The notes beneath the pieces were generated by a model, which was not told where the DNA came from, searched no databases, and saw only the letters and a list, made by a program, of their open reading frames with translations. From Alphaproteobacteria bacterium (lineage in GTDB: Bacteria; Pseudomonadota; Alphaproteobacteria; Rickettsiales; JABDBP01): a stretch of 64,000 nt of DNA. The stretch covers positions 44,305 to 108,304 of the forward strand of contig JABDBP010000001.1 in the NCBI GenBank assembly GCA_013288565.1. Reading direction: 5' to 3'. Position 1 is the stretch's first letter; each line of letters begins with the position of its first letter. Shown here one piece after another: positions 10,649-22,668 of the stretch. The position numbers were made by a program, and so were the translations under genes.

Positions 10649-11240
10649 TGATTTGTTCCGCGATTTTGCTCATGAATTTATCCGGGTGATCGTTCAGTAA
10701 AAACGGCAGATGATCGGCGATGTTTATTATGACTTTATCGGCAACTGCTTTTTCCGTTTTTTTGAATTTGGTAAGAACGTAGTCGGTAACCACATCCTTG
10801 TTTCCCGGGCTCGCCTCGCTAGCGCTACGGCGCAGCGGGTGCCCAATGCCGACTCTTATGCGGGTATATTCATTGCCGATATGTTCATCCAAACTGGCAA
10901 GTCCGTTATGTCCGCCGTTGCCGCCGCCGGTTTTTACTTTTATGCGCCCGAGTTCCAAATCAAGATCGTCATGGAAAACAAAAATATCCGGCAATGGAAT
11001 TTTATAAAAACTCGCCGCTTCGTTCACAGAAACGCCGGAATTGTTCATGTAAGTGGCGGGCATTAAGGTCAGGATTTTATGTCCGTCTATCTCGCCGGTT
11101 GCGTAATGCCCGGAAAATTTCCGCTTGTAAGCGGTGAATTTATAATATTCGGTTATGAAACGGATGGTAGCAAACCCAATATTATGCCGGGTTCCATCAT
11201 ATTCGGAACCGGGATTGCCAAGACCGACCAGGAGGAGCAT
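10638..11240 (-). CDS. pth: Peptidyl-tRNA hydrolase
   Basis: MLLLVGLGNPGSEYDGTRHNIGF...HDDLDLELGRIKVKTGGGNGGHNGL. Confidence 0.97.
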   Translation of the reverse strand: MLLLVGLGNPGSEYDGTRHNIGFATIRFITEYYKFTAYKRKFSGHYATGEIDGHKILTLMPATYMNNSGVSVNEAASFYKIPLPDIFVFHDDLDLELGRIKVKTGGGNGGHNGLASLDEHIGNEYTRIRVGIGHPLRRSASEASPGNKDVVTDYVLTKFKKTEKAVADKVIINIADHLPFLLNDHPDKFMSKIAEQINGL

Positions 11241-11251
11241 TTTTTAATCGG

Positions 11252-11318
11252 CGTCATTCCGGAACATCGCAAAGCGATTTATCCGGAATCTTAGATTCCT
11301 GCTTGCGCAGGAATGACG
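11252..11318. repeat. Palindromic intergenic repeat (cgtcattccgg ... aggaatgacg)
   Basis: gcgtcattccggaacatcgcaaagcgatttatccggaatcttagattcctgcttgcgcaggaatgacg; nested inverted arms. Confidence 0.7.
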
Positions 11319-11344
11319 GCTGAGTAAATAATATTGCAAGAATG

Positions 11345-12169
11345 CTACTTCTTCGGTTCCTTGCCCTTTTCGGCGGCAGGAGCGGCAGGAGCTTTGCCAG
11401 CAGCAGCGGCCGGAGCTTTGCCAGCGGCGGCGGGAGCGGCGGCTTTGCCACCAGCTGGAGCGGCTGCGCCAGCTGCGGGAGCTGTGCCCGGAGCTGCGGC
11501 AGGACCGGCTTTCGCTGCGGCATCGGCGGCTTTGAGTGCGGCCTGAGCTTCCGTAGCTGCGGCTTCCGCCTCTTTCGCCCGGCGTTCTTCCTCTTCTTCC
11601 GAGAGCCTGCCAACGACGGTGGCCAACGTGAAATTACGGCCGCGGATAGCGGTTTGCACACCTTCAGGCAATTTGGCATCGTTAATGTGGATACTATCAC
11701 CGATTTCTAGGCCAGCTACATCGACTGATATTGATTCCGGTATCTTGTCGAAATCGCAGATCAGTTCCACTTCGCGGCGCACGGCGTTGAATATCCCGCC
11801 GCGTTTCACACCGGCTGATTTTTCGATGTTGTTATAGATGATTTTCACCATCACATGCAGTTTTTCATCCTTGGAAACACGCATGAAATCTGCATGCTCC
11901 AGCGTATCGTTCACTGGATGCAGCTGAACGTTTTTCGGCAGTACCAGGTTGCTTTTTTCGCCAACTTTTAAATCGATTATGCGGGACATGAACCCGGAGC
12001 GGGAAAATTCTTTGTAAAATGCCTTGGAATCCAGCGAAATCATGGATTCTTTGTCTTTGCCGCCGTAAATAATCGCCGGGACTTTTCCGCTGCGGCGCAG
12101 TGCGCGTGACGCACCTTTTCCGGCTTTTGCGCGGGCTTCCGCTTGTAATACTATTGCTTGAACGGCCAT
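11345..12169 (-). CDS. rplY: 50S ribosomal protein L25/general stress protein Ctc with Ala/Pro-rich C-terminal tail
   Basis: KAGKGASRALRRSGKVPAIIYGG; L25 TL5-type; low-complexity tail AAAPAAAGKAPAAAAGKAPAAPAAEKGKEPKK. Confidence 0.93.
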   Translation of the reverse strand: MAVQAIVLQAEARAKAGKGASRALRRSGKVPAIIYGGKDKESMISLDSKAFYKEFSRSGFMSRIIDLKVGEKSNLVLPKNVQLHPVNDTLEHADFMRVSKDEKLHVMVKIIYNNIEKSAGVKRGGIFNAVRREVELICDFDKIPESISVDVAGLEIGDSIHINDAKLPEGVQTAIRGRNFTLATVVGRLSEEEEERRAKEAEAAATEAQAALKAADAAAKAGPAAAPGTAPAAGAAAPAGGKAAAPAAAGKAPAAAAGKAPAAPAAEKGKEPKK

Positions 12170-12266
12170 ATGAATCTCCTTTTTATTATCGTTTAAAAAA
12201 CTACACTAAAAAACGAGTGAGGCGGCGCTTATAACTGAAATCCCTAAGGATTGCAAAGGTTTTTTG

Positions 12267-13238
12267 CTACAAAAGAATCCGTCGTTTTATCTCTGCCGCC
12301 ACGGCAAGGCTGTCATTTAACTTTCCCGGTGGCGTAAATAGGCCGGAATTTATTTCCTCCAGGGACTTAGCCAACCGGCGTTCGTATAATGCCCGGTGGA
12401 ATTTGCGGTATTTGCCGGTGGTGAAATCGCCGGAAGAATAGATGTATAGAGGCTTTCCCGTGGCCGCTGCTTCCGAACACATCGAAACCGAATCGCCGGT
12501 GGCAATTATCGCATCAGATAGGCCAAGGAATCCATAATAGGGATTTTCGCCAGCAGTAGGCGCGCCTTCACGCCAATCATGCAGGAAATATTTGCAGTCG
12601 AGGTTTGCAGTTAATGTGGAAACCATTTCCGCGCTGGTTCTGCGGCTGGTGGTAATGAGCAGCGAACCGCCGGAGGATTTCGCCGCTGTTGAGGCCAATT
12701 CCGCCAGCTTTTTCGCGTGTTTCGCATCAAACCCTTTGCGGTGCGAGCTGCCGCCGATTAAAACCGCGAACCTGGGTGCGGGAAATTCGGCAAGGTGCGC
12801 GCGCCATTTGTCCGCCTCTTGTTTCAGCAATTCATCCGTCACCCGGTGCGGCGCGCCGATAGTGTGAAAAACATTGGCTGCGTCTTTGGCCCTATCATGC
12901 AGTGGTGCGGCGATAAGATCGAAATCCCATGCGGGAAAGGTTGGCCATTGAATTTGCGCGAGAAAAGTTTGTGGATTTTTCGTTTTTATATAAGTAGCAA
13001 CGGCGGCGAGCCGGCGGGCGGTCGCTATCACGATATCCGGCCATGGAGGCTGCAATTCGGCAGGATTTGCGATGCCAAATGAAGTGCGGTTTATGAGAAA
13101 ATTTGGTAGCTTAATGAGCGGCGTGAATTCTATTTTTTTCGTTTCGAACGACCAACCCAAAGCCTCCGCAACGCCCAGCGACTGGCTGGCATTCCCCGCC
13201 CGTTCATCAAGCAAAACCCATATTTTCTTTTCGCGCAT
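12267..13238 (-). CDS. Mitochondrial fission ELM1-family protein
   Basis: VLLDERAGNASQSLGVAEALG...DIVIATARRLA...LIGGSSH...LLITTSRRT...DAIIATGDSVSMCSEAAATGKPLYIY; start placed at MREKKIWV. Confidence 0.85.
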   Translation of the reverse strand: MREKKIWVLLDERAGNASQSLGVAEALGWSFETKKIEFTPLIKLPNFLINRTSFGIANPAELQPPWPDIVIATARRLAAVATYIKTKNPQTFLAQIQWPTFPAWDFDLIAAPLHDRAKDAANVFHTIGAPHRVTDELLKQEADKWRAHLAEFPAPRFAVLIGGSSHRKGFDAKHAKKLAELASTAAKSSGGSLLITTSRRTSAEMVSTLTANLDCKYFLHDWREGAPTAGENPYYGFLGLSDAIIATGDSVSMCSEAAATGKPLYIYSSGDFTTGKYRKFHRALYERRLAKSLEEINSGLFTPPGKLNDSLAVAAEIKRRILL

Positions 13239-13376
13239 AGGGGCGAAGATATAGCAAAACAGCCATATAATCTTCAACGTTTATAAATTTAACAAAAGTT
13301 TAACATTCCTGTAATAATTCTTTAACATTACTATGTTAGTGTCTCTCCTAGTGTAACTTCACCGTAGGGAGAATGT

Positions 13377-13676
13377 ATGAGCAAAACTTTCCAAAAGTTA
13401 TCTACAGCAGAAAAAACCTCAAGCATTAGTGAATTTCTTCGGGATATGGAAAATCCCAATTTTGCCCTTGAAATAGCTATGCAAGCTGAAATGCTCAATA
13501 ATGCTAGGGCTATTGAACGAGGCGATCCAGATGCTGACTATCTTCCAAGGATAGTTCATCCTGGACCTATTATTGCTCGATTAAAAGAAAATGCGAAAGC
13601 GGATTTAGGCCGTTACCAGATGCTGCTTATTGGTGAAGGTTATGGCAAAGCTGCTGAAGCCGCATTTCAAAGATAA
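13377..13676 (+). CDS. Hypothetical protein, 99 aa
   Basis: ORF with upstream agggag SD; no family recognised. Confidence 0.6.
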   Translation: MSKTFQKLSTAEKTSSISEFLRDMENPNFALEIAMQAEMLNNARAIERGDPDADYLPRIVHPGPIIARLKENAKADLGRYQMLLIGEGYGKAAEAAFQR

Positions 13677-13720
13677 GCTATTTTGTATTTAGGGGAGCAG
13701 TGGCGGAGGGTTTTCCTATC

Positions 13721-15771
<2,051 letters not shown>

Positions 15772-16049
15772 TTATAGCTAACTAACCTAATATTTACACA
15801 TTTGTTGCGTAGCAGAAATTGCCAGCCCGCTAGGAAAGGCGTGCAGGGAATAGTTTACCCTATTCCCAAGCGTCTTGACAACGCGGATTGCAATTTCTGC
15901 AGCAATCCTTTGGACGGTGTAGGAAATTGGCAATTGAGCTGCGCTAAAATTATTCCGAATAGGAACCGCTATGCGAAATAATTTATAGTTTGCTCCTTGC
16001 CAATTTCCTCCTACCGCAAATGCGTGAATATTAGGTTAGTTAGCTATAA
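15772..16049. repeat. 278-bp foldback element with 23-bp perfect terminal inverted repeats (MITE-like or structured RNA)
   Basis: TTATAGCTAACTAACCTAATATT at 15772-15794, inverted at 16027-16049; internal arms 15812-15822/15890-15900, 15846-15853/15860-15867, 15921-15933/15997-16009, 15947-15954/15977-15984. Confidence 0.75.
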
Positions 16050-16611
16050 CATCCGCAGCGATCCGCATGTCAATTATTACGTCCGGGTCTTTGACCTTTC
16101 CTTCCTTAGCGTCGCCTTTTTTTATCTTATCGACTACCGCCATGCCGTCTATCACCTTGCCCCATACGGTGAATTTGCCGTTCAGATATTCCGAATCTTT
16201 GAGCACGATGAAAAACTGGCTGTCGGCACTGTTTTCCCACTGCCTACGCGCCATCGCCACCGTCCCGCGCTTGAATGGAATATTGGAAAATTCCGCCGGG
16301 ATATTCACGCCGGTTCCGCCAAGGCCGGTACCAGTGTGGTCACCGGTTTGGGCGATAAAATAAGGTATCACCCGGTGCCACGGACAGCCATCGTAATAAT
16401 GTTCGCGCACCAATTGTTTTACCCTTTGCACATGCAGCGGCGCAGTTTCCGGCAACATTTGAATAACCACCCTACCGGCCGGAACATCCATATATATTAC
16501 GTTCTCTAGGTCCAATTGCGGATAGTGCTGGCCGGAGTGGAAAATCGAGCCGATGAAGATTACTATATTGCCGACCATGCCAACGACGAAATTGCCGATC
16601 GCGCTAGGCAT
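16036..16611 (-). CDS. Cyclophilin-type peptidyl-prolyl cis-trans isomerase
   Basis: APLHVQRVKQLVREHYYDGCPWHRVIPYFIAQTGDHTGTGLGG...FKRGTVAMARRQWENSADSQFFIVL. Confidence 0.93.
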   Translation of the reverse strand: MPSAIGNFVVGMVGNIVIFIGSIFHSGQHYPQLDLENVIYMDVPAGRVVIQMLPETAPLHVQRVKQLVREHYYDGCPWHRVIPYFIAQTGDHTGTGLGGTGVNIPAEFSNIPFKRGTVAMARRQWENSADSQFFIVLKDSEYLNGKFTVWGKVIDGMAVVDKIKKGDAKEGKVKDPDVIIDMRIAADVIAN

Positions 16612-17932
16612 TTTTCCCCACGATTGTCTTCACGGCGATGAAAACGAAAAGGAACCCACCTATGATAGCTAATCCCCCGCCGCTGAAAAACATGGCTTTG
16701 CCGATGATGGTATCGATTGTCGCGGAGGAGCCAGCGGCTTTCCGGAGCGCCCCGTAACCGCCCATTATGGCAAGACCGCTGATGTGCATGAGCTGGCCGG
16801 TTCCATAAACTACCGGCTGCCAAGCGGCTATTTTCCCCAAGGGTTTTTTGAACCCAAGTCGTGGCAGGATATCATATACCAGCGCCATGAAACTGAGCGT
16901 CACCGCGACAATAGAGCCATGATAATGTGCCGGGATTATGGCGTTGCTGCCTTGGATCATGAAACCAATAATTCCTCCGGCGATGAAAAGAAGCAGAGAA
17001 AAGACGATAGCGTTTTTCTCTGATCCCGTTACCCCGCTCTTGCGATGGGAGAATAACAAAAGAATTCCCGCCAGCAGCGGCGCAAGACCTAAACCGTATT
17101 GCATCTGGCGTGTGAAGAAATCTGGGAATTCCCCGGACAGGACAGGATATTCGAGATATATGAAAGGTGCCGCGATCACCATCGCCAATGCGAACGAATA
17201 GATGAAAATCGTTTGCCACGGTTTGCTTTCAACCCTGCCCACCCACAACCAGGCAAAAACCATCATCTGGATATAGGCGAACTGCAAAGTATGTCCGCCC
17301 GCCCAAAATAGATTTTCATAATAATCTTTCGCTGCTAAAGCGGCGCTTTTCAATTCCCTGGCTGAAAGTGCGAAACACAGGAACGCGATCAGAATGATTA
17401 CGGCGGTAGAATATGCGGCGAAGCTCCTAGCGAAATTATCGTCGAATTTCCAGGAAAACCTAAAACTGCAAAGGCAGATCGCCGATTGCAGCAGCGCTCC
17501 GGCGGTGAAGCAGGCGAGACCCAGCATGAACCAGATATTGCCTAGGATCGGAATGTAATCGTTGGTATAGGGAATGGATTTTGCGATTAGTGGGGAAATC
17601 GCCATCAGTAAGGTGCCAAATATCGCCAGGAACGCGCTGCCACGGCTGAAAAAATAAAGCTTTTCCGCGCTTCTTAACGAGAAAACCAGACAGCATATCG
17701 AAACCAGCCAGACCAGCTCCGACATGTTGACGTGGATAATTAACGCCGTATCGAATATGCGCCGCGCATCGGCTACGCCTGCCAGCGTTTTCCGTAAAAT
17801 CACCGGCGGCAGGGCAAAAAGACCGGCGACACCGAGTGCGAACACAGCGTTATACAACCATAGCCTTGCAAGTTTCACGGTTTTGCGGGCGGCGGGAGAG
17901 AATAGCAGATAATCGTTTCCAGTCATATGCAA
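16604..17932 (-). CDS. Heme-copper oxidase subunit I-like (cbb3-type) membrane protein
   Basis: HVNMSELVW, FWAGGHTLQFAYIQMMVFAW, IIPAHYHGSIVAVTLSFMALVYDILPRLG, QLMHISGLAIMGGYG. Confidence 0.8.
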   Translation of the reverse strand: MHMTGNDYLLFSPAARKTVKLARLWLYNAVFALGVAGLFALPPVILRKTLAGVADARRIFDTALIIHVNMSELVWLVSICCLVFSLRSAEKLYFFSRGSAFLAIFGTLLMAISPLIAKSIPYTNDYIPILGNIWFMLGLACFTAGALLQSAICLCSFRFSWKFDDNFARSFAAYSTAVIILIAFLCFALSARELKSAALAAKDYYENLFWAGGHTLQFAYIQMMVFAWLWVGRVESKPWQTIFIYSFALAMVIAAPFIYLEYPVLSGEFPDFFTRQMQYGLGLAPLLAGILLLFSHRKSGVTGSEKNAIVFSLLLFIAGGIIGFMIQGSNAIIPAHYHGSIVAVTLSFMALVYDILPRLGFKKPLGKIAAWQPVVYGTGQLMHISGLAIMGGYGALRKAAGSSATIDTIIGKAMFFSGGGLAIIGGFLFVFIAVKTIVGKNA

Positions 17933-17998
17933 ATGGGTTAGTTTCTTAGTCTTAAATATTCACGCAACCATTGAGATAAGTAAAGATAAAAGCTGGCG

Positions 17999-19111
17999 AT
18001 GCCCCTTAAACAACGTTGTCATCCCCGCGAAGGCGGGGATCCATATCCCAGAGAATTCTCAGTATGCCGCACGATGGATTCCCGCTTTCGCGGGAATGAC
18101 AAGGCCCATATTTCCATCTGGCTTTTTGCCTGTGCCGCGTTGGTTTTCCTGATAGTGATCATCGGCGGGTTGACGCGGCTTAGCGAATCCGGCTTGTCGA
18201 TTGTTAGCTGGCAGCCGGTGAAAGGCGTGATTCCGCCACTGGATGTGCGCGATTGGCAAAATCTTTTCGCTGCCTATAAGCAAACTCCGCAATATCTGAA
18301 AATAAATTACGACATGAGCCTGGAGGAATTCAAAAACATTTTCTGGCTGGAATATATCCACCGTGTTCTGGGCCGTATTATCGGGCTGGTTTTTCTCGTT
18401 CCGCTATTATTTTTCATCATCACGAAAAAAATCGGGAAAAATCTCGCTCTGAAGCTTTTTTCTATCGCTCTGCTTGGCGCGTTGCAGGGATTTATTGGCT
18501 GGTACATGGTAAAAAGCGGGTTGGTTGATAATCCCGCGGTCAGTCACTATCGGCTGGCACTGCATCTTTTTCTTGGATTTGTGATTTATGCGATGTTACT
18601 CTGGGCGGGGCTTAATAGTGCAGAGTGCGAAGTGCAGAGTGCAGAGAAGGCAACTCTTAACTCAGCACTTCGCACTCTGCACTCCCTCGCTATCAGCGCT
18701 TTCATCCTATTCCAAACCATCCTCGGCGCATTCGTATCGGGGACGCATGCTGGGCTGATATATAATGATTTTCCCCTGATGGGCGGCCATATTATCCCGG
18801 AGGATATTTTTTTCCTGCATCCATTGTGGCTGAATTTCTTGCAAAATCCGGCGACAATCCAGTTCCAGCACCGTATGATGGCGTTTATTTTGTTCATACT
18901 TATCTTGATTTTCCGGGTAAAGAATCCTGGAGATAAGGCTGCCGGGTTGCTGCTGGCCGTGGCACTTATACAAGTTCTTCTCGGGATTTTAACCCTGGTG
19001 AACCATGTTCCGGTACTCTTCGCCGCTGCGCACCAGGCCGGGGCGCTGGTATTATTCTCGGTTTCCCTGTTTATTAATTACCGCCTATATGCTATAAGCC
19101 AAAAATCATGA
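17999..19111 (+). CDS. ctaA: Heme A synthase (CtaA/COX15)
   Basis: [54 protein letters not shown]-terminus and one internal loop encoded by palindromic repeats. Confidence 0.93.
   Translation: MPLKQRCHPREGGDPYPREFSVCRTMDSRFRGNDKAHISIWLFACAALVFLIVIIGGLTRLSESGLSIVSWQPVKGVIPPLDVRDWQNLFAAYKQTPQYLKINYDMSLEEFKNIFWLEYIHRVLGRIIGLVFLVPLLFFIITKKIGKNLALKLFSIALLGALQGFIGWYMVKSGLVDNPAVSHYRLALHLFLGFVIYAMLLWAGLNSAECEVQSAEKATLNSALRTLHSLAISAFILFQTILGAFVSGTHAGLIYNDFPLMGGHIIPEDIFFLHPLWLNFLQNPATIQFQHRMMAFILFILILIFRVKNPGDKAAGLLLAVALIQVLLGILTLVNHVPVLFAAAHQAGALVLFSVSLFINYRLYAISQKS
18017..18102. repeat. Palindromic repeat family (gtcatccccgcgaaggcggggatcc...ggattcccgctttcgcgggaatgac) overlapping the ctaA 5' end
   Basis: Inverted arms read in frame as CHPREGGDP...MDSRFRGND. 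Confidence 0.8.
18617..18683. repeat. Palindromic repeat in frame inside ctaA
   Basis: 19-bp arms AGTGCAGAGTGCGAAGTGC (18617-18635) / GCACTTCGCACTCTGCACT (18665-18683). Confidence 0.85.
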
Positions 19112-20313
19112 ATTACGAAAATCATTTCGCTAAAAGCCTGGCCAAACTCAAAGCCGAAGGCAATTACCGGCAGTTCACCGACATTGAGCGCATCGCCGGG
19201 AAATTCCCGCTGGCGCGCGATCATAAGAGCGGACGTGATATAATCCTCTGGTGCAGCAATGATTATCTGGGGATGGGTCAGCACCCGAAGGTGGTGACGG
19301 CGATGGTCGATGCGGCACAGAAAATGGGCGCCGGGGCAGGGGGGACGCGCAATATTTCCGGCACCAATCACCCGCTGGTGTTACTAGAGCGCGAACTTGC
19401 AGATTTGCATGATAAGGAATCGGCGCTGGTGTTCACTTCCGGCTATGTGGCGAATGAAACTACGCTGGCAACTTTGGGCGCGTTACTGCCGAATGCGGTG
19501 ATTTTTTCCGACCAGATGAATCACGCTTCAATGATTGAAGGCATCAGGAAATCCAAGGCCGAGAAGCATATTTTCCGGCATAATGATGTAGCACATCTGG
19601 AAGAACTTTTGCGGCAAGTGGATATCAACCGCCCGAAAATTATTGCCTTCGAATCGGTTTATTCTATGGATGGCGACATCGCGCCAATCAAGGAAATCTG
19701 GGATCTTGCCGATAAATATAATGCGATGACATACCTGGACGAAGTCCATGCCGTAGGCCTTTATGGCAACAAAGGCGGCGGAATCTCCGACCGGGAAAAT
19801 TTGAGTCACCGCGTCACGGTAATCCAGGGAACGCTGGCGAAAGGATTCGGCGTCATCGGGGGATATATCGCCGCATCGGCGGGCCTGGTGGATGCAATAC
19901 GTTCATTCGCACCGGGATTTATTTTTTCGACCGCATTGCCGCCCGCCATCGCCGCCGCGGCTCTTGCCAGCGTTCGGCATTTGAAAACGAGTAATTCAGA
20001 AAGGGAAAAGCATCAGGAAAACGTGGCAAAACTGAAGAAAATGCTGATCGCGGCCAATATTCCGATAATTGATACTGAGAGCCACATCATTCCAGTGCTG
20101 ATTGGCGATCCTCACTCAAGCCGCGAGGCATCGCTTAGGCTGCTTGAGGAGTACGATATTTTCGTCCAGCATATCAACTACCCCACAGTGCCCAAAGGCA
20201 AGGAGCGCCTGCGCATAACGCCGACGCCGCTGCATACGAACGAGATGATGGAGCAGATGACCCAAGCCTTATCTCACGTTTTATCGCAATTAACGATAAA
20301 AGCCGCTGCATAA
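19108..20313 (+). CDS. hemA: 5-aminolevulinate synthase
   Basis: [16 protein letters not shown]...[28 protein letters not shown]...[10 protein letters not shown]...[15 protein letters not shown]. Confidence 0.97.
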   Translation: MNYENHFAKSLAKLKAEGNYRQFTDIERIAGKFPLARDHKSGRDIILWCSNDYLGMGQHPKVVTAMVDAAQKMGAGAGGTRNISGTNHPLVLLERELADLHDKESALVFTSGYVANETTLATLGALLPNAVIFSDQMNHASMIEGIRKSKAEKHIFRHNDVAHLEELLRQVDINRPKIIAFESVYSMDGDIAPIKEIWDLADKYNAMTYLDEVHAVGLYGNKGGGISDRENLSHRVTVIQGTLAKGFGVIGGYIAASAGLVDAIRSFAPGFIFSTALPPAIAAAALASVRHLKTSNSEREKHQENVAKLKKMLIAANIPIIDTESHIIPVLIGDPHSSREASLRLLEEYDIFVQHINYPTVPKGKERLRITPTPLHTNEMMEQMTQALSHVLSQLTIKAAA

Positions 20314-20369
20314 TTAATGATTTATTAACCTTTCTCGTTTAAACTACCTCTAGGTATAGGAGTAGGTTC

Positions 20370-21773
20370 ATGGATAAAAACGCGCAAGCAATGATCCATT
20401 TTGGTGATTATTTGGGGTTTTTAATAAAATCCCGATATGTCATCGATATGAGCAAGTTTTCCGATGCTGAAGTAGCAATTTTGAATGTACAAAGGCGAAA
20501 AATTCCGGATTCCGAAGAATTATCCGCATGCCAATTGCATGTAATGCGGGCGGAGGAAATTTATGAGAATTGGGCCATCGTAAGGGGAAAATTTGTTGAA
20601 CTAGGCAAAGACCATTTGGAAGAATTAACCGGCTGGGCAGCTTCTTCGATTGAAGGCTGGGTAGGAAGCATGGGAGCTAGCTGCCCTTCCGATAATGCAG
20701 CTAATGATCTGAAGGGTCAGTTGCGGCTGAGCCATAAAGAGGAGAAATTTTATGAGCAACGCTTTGCCGAGTCTCAAAAAGCAGGAGAGCTTTTCCGTAA
20801 TTCCCTGAAATGTCCGAAATTTATCCTGGCGCTTATAGATAAAGCCGATCTTCCTAAGGGTCCGAAACAAGGTAAGAGGCCCCCAATTACATCGGCTGCG
20901 GAACGTTGTGGTATGGAGAGAACCACTCTTTCTGGATTAACAACTGGCCGCAATATTCCTATCGAAGATAATATAAAGGTTATAGTGAGTGGCTTAGGGT
21001 TCAATGGAGAAACATTATTAGACGTTTTTGGCAACCAGGCTGCCGGGATGGCCAGCAATCCTGAAATAACTATTGAGGAACATTTCCTGAAATTGATGGC
21101 AGAGGATAATGAGAGAAAAGGACGGGAGAAAAAAGAAATGCCCACCCCAATCGCACGGGCGCTGGAGATACTTTTGCAAGAGAAAAGCGTTGCCAGAATT
21201 AAGGTACCCGAATTATGCAAAGGAGACATTACCACACCACAACTTGATAATTGGTTCGCCGGCGCGACCTCACCACATAAGTCCCATATCGATACAATAA
21301 CCAGCGCCTTGAATGCGCTGGAAAAAAGAGAGGAATTATACCAGGCGGCAGCAGAGACTCGCATTATCATAAGAGATCGAGCAAGAGTGCCGGAAGGAGA
21401 ACAGTCCCAAACTACAGGGATTTTAAGAGGGCTAACTACTCTTTATAGGTTGTCTCAGAAAGATTTGGGGTTAGCAGGGGTCACTGTTGCGCAAAGATTT
21501 CGTGGGGTGACCGACCATACCATAGAACTGGAAAGCATTTTCCGTATCTCAGGCTCTGAGAAAATTCCTCCTGGTGATAAGCAGGAATTGGAAAAAGCCT
21601 TATTCTTAGGACGTCATCAAGATATTCTTTTGCGTGATGCTGCTCGGAAACCAGGGTTAAATGTACCTATGGAGAGCTTCGCTGACGTTAGCGATGATGC
21701 AAAACCGCGATTAATGACGAGCGCCGAGCGCCTCACTGAAATCAGGACGCCAAGAGACCATCAATTCCGATAG
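20370..21773 (+). CDS. Hypothetical protein with several HTH-like segments, 467 aa
   Basis: HTH-like segments e.g. ITSAAERCGMERTTLSGLTTGRNIPIEDNIKVIVSGLG; no full-length family recognised. Confidence 0.5.
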   Translation: MDKNAQAMIHFGDYLGFLIKSRYVIDMSKFSDAEVAILNVQRRKIPDSEELSACQLHVMRAEEIYENWAIVRGKFVELGKDHLEELTGWAASSIEGWVGSMGASCPSDNAANDLKGQLRLSHKEEKFYEQRFAESQKAGELFRNSLKCPKFILALIDKADLPKGPKQGKRPPITSAAERCGMERTTLSGLTTGRNIPIEDNIKVIVSGLGFNGETLLDVFGNQAAGMASNPEITIEEHFLKLMAEDNERKGREKKEMPTPIARALEILLQEKSVARIKVPELCKGDITTPQLDNWFAGATSPHKSHIDTITSALNALEKREELYQAAAETRIIIRDRARVPEGEQSQTTGILRGLTTLYRLSQKDLGLAGVTVAQRFRGVTDHTIELESIFRISGSEKIPPGDKQELEKALFLGRHQDILLRDAARKPGLNVPMESFADVSDDAKPRLMTSAERLTEIRTPRDHQFR

Positions 21774-21775
21774 CA

Positions 21776-21862
21776 TAAATACCGATAATCGACACCGAAA
21801 GGCCACATCGTCCCGGTGTTGATCGGTGATGCGCTAAGCTGCGCGAGGCTTCGCTTGAGTTC
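21776..21862 (+). pseudogene. Decayed fragment of hemA (3' part)
   Basis: accgataatcgacaccgaaaggccacatcgtcccggtgttgatcggtgatgcg...cgcgaggcttcgctt aligns with hemA 20058-20138 ([17 protein letters not shown]...REASL), with a 1-nt indel. Confidence 0.75.
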
Positions 21863-21885
21863 CTGCTTTCTCAGGAATTGACACC

Positions 21886-22506
21886 TTAACGGGAATAAAA
21901 CTCGACTACGAGATGCGGCTCCATTATCGCTGGATAAGGAACGTCAGCCAGCGTCGGGGTGCGGACGAAGGTGCCTTTCAGCCCATTGCCCTCAACCTTG
22001 ATATATTCAGGAACAGAGCGCTCCGGGTTTTGCAGCGCTTCGATAACTATCGGAATCTGGCGGGATTTCTCGCGTACTTCGACGGTATCGCCCTCTTTCA
22101 CCTGATAGCTTGCGATATTGACCGATTTGCCGTTCACCAGCACATGCTTGTGGCTTACGAACTGGCGGGCGGCGAATATCGTCGGCACGAAATTCATGCG
22201 ATAAACTACCATATCCAGGCGACGCTCCAGCAGGCCGACCAGGATTTCACCAGTATCGCCACGGCGGCGCAATGCCTCGCGGTAAGCTGCGCGCATCTGG
22301 CGCTCGGAAATATTGCCGTAATAGCCTTTCAGTTTCTGCTTGGCTTTCAATTGAGTCCCGAAATCAGAAGCCTTGCGGTGCGCACCGGACGCGCCATGCT
22401 GCCCCGGTGGGAAATTCTTTTTGTTTATCGGGTCTTTTGCCCGGCCCCAGAGGTTGACGCCTAAACGGCGGCTCACCTTGTATTTCGATTGAATTCTTTT
22501 CGTCAT
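21886..22506 (-). CDS. rpsD: 30S ribosomal protein S4
   Basis: [32 protein letters not shown]...[33 protein letters not shown]. Confidence 0.98.
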   Translation of the reverse strand: MTKRIQSKYKVSRRLGVNLWGRAKDPINKKNFPPGQHGASGAHRKASDFGTQLKAKQKLKGYYGNISERQMRAAYREALRRRGDTGEILVGLLERRLDMVVYRMNFVPTIFAARQFVSHKHVLVNGKSVNIASYQVKEGDTVEVREKSRQIPIVIEALQNPERSVPEYIKVEGNGLKGTFVRTPTLADVPYPAIMEPHLVVEFYSR

Positions 22507-22668
22507 TTTACCCTATAAATTGCTCCAAGAGGCGGCAAATATAGCCACATTGAGGAAATTGTCAAATATATTGTACTGATTTTGAGATGCTGAGTGGTTG
22601 GATTCCGGCTTATATACCATAAATTCGCTATTGTTGGCAGTGATGCGGCAATGTGGAGACAGTTAGGC

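Noticed and set aside
11397-11480. GC-rich tandem gcggccggagctttgcc-like repeats
   Set aside because: Explained as low-complexity coding for the Ala-rich L25 tail
11254-11700. Pro/Leu/Arg-rich 148-aa ORF
   Set aside because: Out-of-frame reading of the Ala/Pro-rich rplY tail
20774-21370. 198-aa minus-strand ORF
   Set aside because: Antisense shadow of the 467-aa ORF; the plus-strand frame has better start context and full length
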